Shown here in pieces: positions 59,501 through 64,000 of a stretch of 64,000 nucleotides of DNA. The first letter of the stretch is position 1. Every line of letters begins with the position of its first letter. Position numbers and translations under genes: made by a program. The DNA is from CAWKKW01 sp963850345. Lineage in GTDB: Bacteria > Acidobacteriota > Terriglobia > Terriglobales > Acidobacteriaceae. Where the stretch lies: positions 620,001 through 684,000 of the forward strand of contig CAWKKW010000009.1 in NCBI GenBank assembly GCA_963850345.1, given 5' to 3'. The notes under the pieces are model-generated. The model ran no database searches and was not told the origin of the DNA. It worked only from the letters and a program-made list of their open reading frames with translations.

Positions 59501-60116
59501 CTACGGGCGCTCCGATTTCGATGTAAACCATCGGTTCGTGGTCAGCTACGTTGCGGAACTACCCGTTGGACGCGGCCGGCATTACCTCGCGAACATCAAT
59601 CGCTTTGAAGATGCGGCGATTGGCGGATGGGAAATTACGGGCATCGGCACATTCCAGAAGGGCTTTCCCTATTCGATCAACGCGGCCGATACCTTCGGTC
59701 TGCTTTCCGCCTTTAGTCAGCGTGCAAATCTCGTCGGCGATCCTAACAAGGGATTTCACAAGTCGATCAATCAATGGTTCAACACCGCGGCTTTTTCCCA
59801 GCCTCTCGCCGGTGCGTACGGCACCAGCGGTCGTAACATTCTTCGTGGCCCGGGAATCAGCAACTGGGACATGGGCGTAGGGAAGTCGTTCTCATTAGGC
59901 GAACTTGCCAAGTTCCAGTTCCGTGTCGAGTCGTTCAACACCTTCAATCACACGCAATGGGGCGTTGATCCGAATGCAGTTGGAGTCGGCCCCGGCAGCA
60001 ACGCAGTCGATAACAACGTGAATGATCAGGCACCAAGCGCGAATACGAACTTCGGCAAAATCACGTCTGCCCGGCCGGGTCGTATTCTTCAGTTCGGCGG
60101 CAAAATCGTTTTCTAA
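56547..60116 (+). CDS. TonB-dependent receptor with carboxypeptidase-regulatory-like domain
   Basis: 1189 residues. A signal peptide (LLACLLVLFSTSVLYGQ) is followed by a carboxypeptidase-regulatory-like domain at about residues 35-125 (LGTVTDNTGSVLPGASVQIT, YTVPNLNPGMYRVTF), a plug (VNELPLNGRNFLNLL) and a long beta-barrel ending in the aromatic residue Phe (RPGRILQFGGKIVF). This is the Oar-like class abundant in Acidobacteriota. It probably takes up oligosaccharides or other large molecules across the outer membrane with TonB energy. The following TPR gene is likely its partner. The substrate is not predictable. Confidence 0.9.
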   Translation: MNNLASIGLRNRIGRRRSGVLHLLACLLVLFSTSVLYGQGGANGTILGTVTDNTGSVLPGASVQITNTATGVSQTTVTSSAGDYTVPNLNPGMYRVTFGATGFGNQVVDNITLSVAQQARVNSSLKPGAVSETVSVNSGAVALDTDNTSISQLVSQRQVNELPLNGRNFLNLLFIGAGAVQTVGEQGQMRQGEGNAISINGGRPESNNYTLDGMANTDTALNTPAVILSQDAIQEFKVQSETYSAELGFSANQVNIVSKSGTNSLHGSVFEFNRNDAFDANTHFQPQKPTLRQNQFGFVAGGPVIIPKLYDGRNKTFWLANYEGWRIKNGSNGYYNVPSAAEINGDFSGTTFPAYGTAGCTDALGKQNPCEPIDPLTGLPFPGGVIPADRFSRVAKVSLGAKLYPAPNCFDASCLGNYHLVTALPSTTNQQTYRGDQSFGKYGSLLFRYTDAKYTQQTVGTVSLPSGLNVFNEESTSWEIAHTITLGHDIVNNFRVGSLHATEIQGANPASAADVAALGVTGVFSNLPAYARGYPTIGFQNLAGGGSPGNNPSTSDIPMWEYADSLTMVKGKHTIGVGFDFRTWIQKRNLSGNFLGGYGYNNNTILQNSTGCTTPTKLCGTGNAVADFLLGYYNAANTFQPEPFSTPGIPGNQNQFHFKYIAPYVQDDWKVTDNVTLNLGIRWDYRSVPYETQDKMFWIDTSNPGGGLCFARKALLTDGVAPAGNGFYRYCGRRNPTDGSKTPFAPRIGMAWRPFGGDKTVVRAGYGVYFDSSETREIDDSGDLYPFVSRTQENPTIDPNAPKSTDNLFPATSSLLPVAVGSNGGTTFPAGGQFIAVIISEHPINPYVQQWSFSAQRELARNTTLEVNYVGNKGTHLLDRVNINQPFPVANPAVCQLTPAAADCPVANRRPFANYTAFATLDSKWDGYSNYNAANVKLERRSSNMAFVAVYTYARSMDDKSAAAGIGSAGGGFAGHLDDHNPKLDYGRSDFDVNHRFVVSYVAELPVGRGRHYLANINRFEDAAIGGWEITGIGTFQKGFPYSINAADTFGLLSAFSQRANLVGDPNKGFHKSINQWFNTAAFSQPLAGAYGTSGRNILRGPGISNWDMGVGKSFSLGELAKFQFRVESFNTFNHTQWGVDPNAVGVGPGSNAVDNNVNDQAPSANTNFGKITSARPGRILQFGGKIVF

Positions 60117-60141
60117 GAAGTCGAACACTGCTCCCCAAAAC

Positions 60142-60178
60142 TCCGCCATCCCTTACCGGGGGTGGCGGATCATTTTTG
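60142..60178 (+). terminator. Intrinsic terminator between the TonB receptor and TPR genes
   Basis: TCCGCCATCCC (60142-60152) pairs with GGGGTGGCGGA (60159-60169) with one wobble and a 6-nt loop, followed by TCATTTTT. It lies 26 bp after the receptor stop, so some transcription may read through to the TPR gene. Confidence 0.7.
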
Positions 60179-60198
60179 ATTGGATATACACTCGCGCC

Positions 60199-61398
60199 AT
60201 GAGCCGTTTCATTCAGGTCTGTCTCTTAGTTTTTGGTGTGCTCGCCTGCCTCGGGTCTTCGTCGTTTGCTCAACAAGCAGATGCAATAGAGAAATATTCT
60301 GAACAAGGTCGTCAAGCCCTTCAGGCTGGTCACTTCGCGGAGGCAGAGCATTCCTTTGAAGAATTGCGGAAACTGGAGCCTGGAGCCGCAGAGGTTTATG
60401 TCGCGTTGGGTCTGATCTACTACCAGGAAGGAAAATACGACCAGGCAATCCCTACCCTGACGCGTGCATTGAAATTGAAGCCGAACGCACCGAAGGTCGA
60501 AGCGCTGCTCTCGATGTCGCAATCAGAGATGGGGAACTATAAAGAGGCTGTGCCCGGACTGGAGAAGTGTTTTCATCAGCCACCGGATCCGGAAGTGCGG
60601 CGCATGTGCGGCCTGCAACTGGAGCGCGCAGACTCGAGCCTGCAGCGCGATACCAAGGCGGTCGAAGTAGCGATGGAGATGGATCGGCTCTATCCGAACG
60701 ATCCTGAGGTGCTGTATCACAGCGGTCGCATCTATGGGAATCTTGCATTCGTAACCGTGCAGCGACTGGCCGAGGTCGCGCCCAATTCCATCTGGAAGCA
60801 GCAGGCCGCCGCCGAAGCGTTTGAGAGCCAGGGCGATCTGCAGGCAGCGATCGATGCGTATCACGCAGTGCTGGCCATCGATCCGCAGCGTCCGGGTATT
60901 CACTATCGCATCGGTCGCAGCCTGCTGACGAAAGCCCGGCAGAGTAACTCGCCGGTGGATCTGACGGCAGCCTTGCAGGAATTTGAAGCCGAGCTTTCGA
61001 TCAACCCGAGTAATGGAAACGCAGCATACGAGATCGCTGAAATTCACCGAACCGCGGGAGAGTTGGACCAGGCTGCGGCCAGCTTTGAGCAAGTGTTGAA
61101 GCTGTATCCGGATTTTGGGGAAGCGCAGTTAGGGCTGGCCGCTGTGCTGATGGCGCAGCAGAAGCCCGACCAGGCAGTAACTCATCTGAAGCAGGCGATT
61201 GCGCTCGATCCTTCCAACGAGGTCGCATGGTATCGCCTCTCTCGCGCGGAAAACATGCTTGGGGATCAAGCAGAGCAGAATAAGGCGATCGCCGAATTCA
61301 GGCGCTTGAAGGAATCGCGGAGCAAGCAGAATGAAGCCGCGAAAGTGATCGCTCCGACCGAAGAGATTACGCGGCAGCAAGTGGACGCAAACCCGTAG
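60199..61398 (+). CDS. Secreted TPR-repeat protein
   Basis: 399 residues. Start at 60199 (MSRFIQVCLLVFGVLACLGS), a signal peptide cut near SSFAQQ; the open frame further upstream would include the terminator. The mature protein is made of about eight to nine tetratricopeptide units (ALQAGHFAEAEHSFEELRKL, GLIYYQEGKYDQAIPTLTRA, LGLAAVLMAQQKPDQAVTHL). TPR proteins commonly follow TonB receptors in this phylum and probably mediate protein contacts in the periplasm. A Lys/Glu/Gln-rich tail closes it. Confidence 0.87.
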   Translation: MSRFIQVCLLVFGVLACLGSSSFAQQADAIEKYSEQGRQALQAGHFAEAEHSFEELRKLEPGAAEVYVALGLIYYQEGKYDQAIPTLTRALKLKPNAPKVEALLSMSQSEMGNYKEAVPGLEKCFHQPPDPEVRRMCGLQLERADSSLQRDTKAVEVAMEMDRLYPNDPEVLYHSGRIYGNLAFVTVQRLAEVAPNSIWKQQAAAEAFESQGDLQAAIDAYHAVLAIDPQRPGIHYRIGRSLLTKARQSNSPVDLTAALQEFEAELSINPSNGNAAYEIAEIHRTAGELDQAAASFEQVLKLYPDFGEAQLGLAAVLMAQQKPDQAVTHLKQAIALDPSNEVAWYRLSRAENMLGDQAEQNKAIAEFRRLKESRSKQNEAAKVIAPTEEITRQQVDANP

Positions 61399-61411
61399 CG
61401 ACATCCCCGGA

Positions 61412-61753
61412 TCAAGGCACCACAGAGGCTACAACTTCACTTCGGGTTCCCCGTAGAATATGCCGCGCCCGTGCTTGCCGACATAGACGCGTCCAAATTG
61501 CTTGGGATCGCCTGCGATCTGTAAGACCAACCCCCACTGCAACTTCACTTCGGGTCACCGGAGAATATGCCGCGCCCGTGCGTGCCGACATAGACGCGTC
61601 CAAATTGCTTGGGATCGCCTGTGATCTGCAAGACCAACCCCACTGATGCTGCGCGTCGTTGATTCGTATCCACGACTGACCAAAGTCATCGGAGCGGAAG
61701 ACACCGCGGACACCCGCTATCACTCCTGCCGCGAAACTACCTTCCAGGATCAA
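61412..61753 (-). pseudogene. Remnant of a GH74-like (Asp-box) hydrolase C-terminus, duplicated
   Basis: The minus strand reads GVFRSDDFGQSWIRINDAQHQW, the Asp-box pattern of GH74 and related sialidase-fold enzymes. In the other frame it continues as LVLQITGDPKQFGRVYVG and THGRGIFSGDPK. A second copy of the last 35 residues follows (GKHGRGIFYGEPEVKL). The two copies lie in the repeat at 61432-61645. The frame slips at a run of C residues (four in one copy, five in the other). Only the last blade of a propeller is left, so this is a decayed gene. The full enzyme would cleave xyloglucan-type or other beta-glucans. Confidence 0.7.
61432..61645. repeat. Tandem direct repeat of about 107 bp
   Basis: Copy 1 (61432-61539) and copy 2 (61540-61645) differ at only a few bases. 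Differences include a CCCCC against CCCC run, TGCTTG against TGCGTG, and a few others. The repeat carries the GH74-like C-terminal segment. It arose from a local tandem duplication. Confidence 0.85.
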
Positions 61754-61756
61754 AGA

Positions 61757-62665
61757 TCACGGGACCAGAATGATCTTTCCTGCAATGCCACCTTTTTCCG
61801 CAAGGCGGTGTGCCTCCTGAATCTCTTGTAACTTCATCGTACGAGCGATAGGAATGGTGAACTCGTGGCGAGACACCTCGTCCGCCAATTGATAGAGCCT
61901 CGAAGCATCCGGCTGCGCCATAAGAGCCTCCACGCGAATGTCATAATTGCGCGCGCCTTCCGGTTCGCCGAGTACGGATCCCAGCACTCCACCTTTACGG
62001 ATCACCCTGAGCAGTCTGCTGATCGTCGCTCCTCCGACAGTGTCCGCAATGGCGTCGAGGTCGTGGAGATGCCCGATCGCCTCTTCGTTATCGATCGCTG
62101 CAACCTCATCTGCTGCCAATTCAGCAGCCTTGTCTCTCTCGCTCGAGCGCACCCCAGCGATCACCCTGACGCTATGTTTGCGTGCCACATGAACCGCGGC
62201 ACGGCCCACGTTGCCCAGGGCGCCGGTCACCAGGACCGTGTCACCCGGCCTCGGCTTGACCGCACGTTCGATTAGCTGAGCTCCAGTAAGCGTGACCAGA
62301 GGAAGAGTCGCTGCCTGTTCGAAGCTCAAGCCATCCGGAATCGGCGCGAGCACGTCGGCCTTCGCGACCGTGTATTCGGCATAGGTGCCGTTTGCCAGAC
62401 CCATCACCCGCATGCCCGCCGGAAATCCGACAACCGATGCGCCGGAATCGACCACTTCGCCAGAAAGATCGCGCCCCAGTACTGCGGGAAAGTCTACTGG
62501 CATACGGGCCTTAGCCGCTCCACTTCGAATCTTGTAGTCGACGGGATTGATGCTGGTCGCGAGAACACGAACCAGGACCTCATTGTCCCCGAAATCAGGC
62601 GTGGCGGTGTCTTCATAGCGAAGTTGTTCCGGACCTCCATACTCGTACAGCAGCACTGCTTTCAT
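61757..62665 (-). CDS. Zinc-type NAD(P)H:quinone oxidoreductase (MDR family)
   Basis: 302 residues from the ATG at 62665 with AGGAGG upstream. The N-terminal GroES-like half has LYEYGGPEQLRYEDTATP and VLVRVLATSINPVDYKIRSG, typical of quinone-reductase-like MDR proteins. The Rossmann half has DTVLVTGALGNVGRAAVHVA, the NADPH-binding GxGxxG-like region, and a Ser-rich loop that fits NADPH. The catalytic zinc Cys residues are absent, as usual in this subgroup. Role: NADPH-dependent reduction of quinones or other alpha,beta-unsaturated carbonyls. Alone in its transcription unit. Confidence 0.9.
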   Translation of the reverse strand: MKAVLLYEYGGPEQLRYEDTATPDFGDNEVLVRVLATSINPVDYKIRSGAAKARMPVDFPAVLGRDLSGEVVDSGASVVGFPAGMRVMGLANGTYAEYTVAKADVLAPIPDGLSFEQAATLPLVTLTGAQLIERAVKPRPGDTVLVTGALGNVGRAAVHVARKHSVRVIAGVRSSERDKAAELAADEVAAIDNEEAIGHLHDLDAIADTVGGATISRLLRVIRKGGVLGSVLGEPEGARNYDIRVEALMAQPDASRLYQLADEVSRHEFTIPIARTMKLQEIQEAHRLAEKGGIAGKIILVP

Positions 62666-62940
62666 GATTCCTCCTGCGCAGTGGGATGCCTGGGTTCGGA
62701 TCCAGGAGGGCAGCCGTTCGACAGCCATCCAGTCCGTTTAACAGTGACAGGCGAAGGGAAGGTCCGGCAGGATCTACAAGCATACAACCCGCTCGCACTT
62801 GCAATAATCCATTCAGGAGGTTTGTTTTCGGGAAGTTAGCCCATACTTTTACGCGACCTTAGCGCACGCTCGGGATGCATCTGGCACTTGGGCGTGGGTA
62901 CGCGAAGGGTTTGACTTAGGCCGCAAACCAGGAGAAGAGT

Positions 62941-63720
62941 ATGCAGCCTACGCTTCAAATGTCTGACATGATTTCTGCAGGTTCCGATGTGAGCGCGAGA
63001 GTGGCTGAGCTCGGCCCCTGGTTTCACAACCTTCGACTCCAGGGAGTTCCGACCGCACCGAATCACTTTCTCGGTGATTATCCGCGCGTGAAATGGGAGG
63101 GGTTTCGCGATGCAGTTCCCCATGATCTAACTGGCATGACTGTACTCGACATCGGCTGCAACGCCGGCTTTTATTCGTTTGAGATGGAGAGCCGAGGTGC
63201 GGAGCGAGTGCTCGGGATCGATTGGGATGAGCGCTACTTGAACCAGGCACGCTACGCAGCCCAGGTGCTTGGTTCACGCGTCTCGTTCCAGCAACGGTCG
63301 GTCTGGCAGGTTGCCGAACTACGAGAGAGATTTGACCTCGTCATATTCATGGGAGTGCTGTATCACCTTCGCCATCCCTTGCTGGCACTCGACCTGATTC
63401 ATGAGCACGTAGCAAAGGATCTTCTGCTCTTTCAATCTATGCAAAGAGGATCTGATCAGGTGGGAGAGGTGGCGCCTGACTACACCTTTCATCAAACTAA
63501 TATGTTCGAGGATGCGAGTTATCCCAAGTTACACTTCGTAGAACATGCCTACGCGCAAGATCGAACGAACTGGTGGATCCCGAATAAATCCTGTGCTGAA
63601 GCAATGTTGCGGAGTGCGGGTTTCGCGATCGAAAGCAATCCTGAGCGAGAGGTTTATCTGTGCCGGCGGCAGGCGCTCCCAGATTCGGAGTTTCCACGCG
63701 CAGTCTATCCCAGTCGTTAG
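62941..63720 (+). CDS. SAM-dependent methyltransferase, TIGR04290-like
   Basis: 259 residues. TVLDIGCNAGFYSFEMESRG is the SAM-binding motif I, and FDLVIFMGVLYHLRHPLLAL is the post-motif region of the CmoB/DUF1698-related group. The length and the ends (LGPWFHNLRLQGV, RTNWWIPNKSCAEAML) match the TIGR04290 family, which is found beside polysaccharide biosynthesis genes. The acceptor is unknown, probably a sugar in a surface glycan. A TPR-like gene starts 52 bp downstream. AGGAGA lies just before the ATG. Confidence 0.85.
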   Translation: MQPTLQMSDMISAGSDVSARVAELGPWFHNLRLQGVPTAPNHFLGDYPRVKWEGFRDAVPHDLTGMTVLDIGCNAGFYSFEMESRGAERVLGIDWDERYLNQARYAAQVLGSRVSFQQRSVWQVAELRERFDLVIFMGVLYHLRHPLLALDLIHEHVAKDLLLFQSMQRGSDQVGEVAPDYTFHQTNMFEDASYPKLHFVEHAYAQDRTNWWIPNKSCAEAMLRSAGFAIESNPEREVYLCRRQALPDSEFPRAVYPSR

Positions 63721-63772
63721 AGTGGCTGAATTGCCGTCTGCAGCAAAGCCCTAAGCATGAAGGTAGAGACCG

Positions 63773-64000
63773 ATGGCTGAGAACGATTTGCTACTGCAAG
63801 CTGAAAGGCTGCTCCAACGGCGCGACCTACGGCGGGCGTTAGAGGCCTTCTCTCGCGCAGAGAAGAATGGCGCTGACGCAGATCGCTGCTCCGCCGGCAG
63901 GTGGCTGGCATACATGCTCTCAGGCGAGTTCTCTTCGGCATGGTCTCAGAGTGATGCCATCCACGCGCGGGGCGCTCCGGACCCCCATCGTTTGTGGAAC
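63773..64000 (+). CDS. Start of a TPR-like protein (3' end outside window)
   Basis: ATG at 63773 with AAGGTAG upstream. 76 codons are open to the window end: LLQAERLLQRRDLRRALEAF, WLAYMLSGEFSSAWSQSD, HARGAPDPHRLWN. The pattern of helical pairs with Ala and Leu suggests TPR-like repeats. Likely co-transcribed with the methyltransferase 52 bp upstream. Too short to assign a role. Confidence 0.65.
   Translation, partial: MAENDLLLQAERLLQRRDLRRALEAFSRAEKNGADADRCSAGRWLAYMLSGEFSSAWSQSDAIHARGAPDPHRLWN

Noticed and set aside
58764..59531. 255-codon minus-strand ORF inside the TonB receptor
   Set aside because: Shadow frame of a well-supported receptor gene.

Overview
The window reads as chromosomal DNA of a free-living soil-type bacterium, most likely Acidobacteriota (class Terriglobia). 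This is an inference from gene content: a TonB-dependent transporter with an N-terminal carboxypeptidase-regulatory-like domain beside a TPR protein, a CRTAC1/ASPIC-UnbV protein, a DUF2203 protein, DinB proteins, GH39-like and GH74-like polysaccharide hydrolases, and many secreted proteins. No rRNA, CRISPR array, phage or transposase was seen. One tRNA (Asn, GTT) is present.

Layout. 1-4.9 kb: tail of an exopolysaccharide cluster (sugar transferase, GT4 glycosyltransferase, flippase, acyltransferase with SGNH domain). The glycosyltransferase and the acyltransferase are broken. 5-9 kb: two secreted GH39-like paralogues on the minus strand. 10-13.4 kb: a translationally coupled kelch propeller and ATP-grasp pair. 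13.4-21 kb: GlxA-type regulator with a nitronate monooxygenase, a DinB protein, tRNA-Asn, an FAD oxidoreductase, an AhpD-like protein, a CAP-domain protein and HslR. 21.7-37.2 kb: an AraC-type regulator fragment, then a same-strand run of two multicopper-oxidase-like proteins, a 3188-residue secreted protein, a small secreted protein and a SurA/PpiC-type foldase. 37.5-44.3 kb: a secreted protein, ASPIC/UnbV, pgi, DUF2961 and DinB, and a membrane protein. 44.3-45.8 kb: cytochrome b with a sulfite-oxidase-family subunit. 46-50 kb: M28 peptidases and tatB-tatC. 50.2-53.7 kb: nadA, DUF2203, a response regulator and a Crp-type regulator. 54-64 kb: glycosyltransferase 2, a membrane protein, TonB receptor and TPR protein, a GH74 remnant, a quinone oxidoreductase, a methyltransferase and the start of a further gene.

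The most interesting system is the multicopper-oxidase cluster. The four copper-binding His motifs of one enzyme are split between two separately secreted proteins, and a third, giant protein starts with two more cupredoxin-like domains without visible copper ligands. A foldase closes the cluster. This looks like a split, six-cupredoxin relative of MofA/OmpB/MnxG-type metal oxidases.

A second, technical result matters to any reader. At least eight broken frames (AraC fragment, second multicopper oxidase, DUF2961, sulfite-oxidase-like gene, cytochrome b, tatC and nadA twice) can each be restored by removing one G or C from a short GG, CC, GGG or CCC run. That shared signature, in genes that include nadA and tatC, suggests systematic base-calling error more than real decay. 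The lesions in the exopolysaccharide genes are different (nonsense codons, a 5-bp repeat expansion, mixed indels) and may be genuine.
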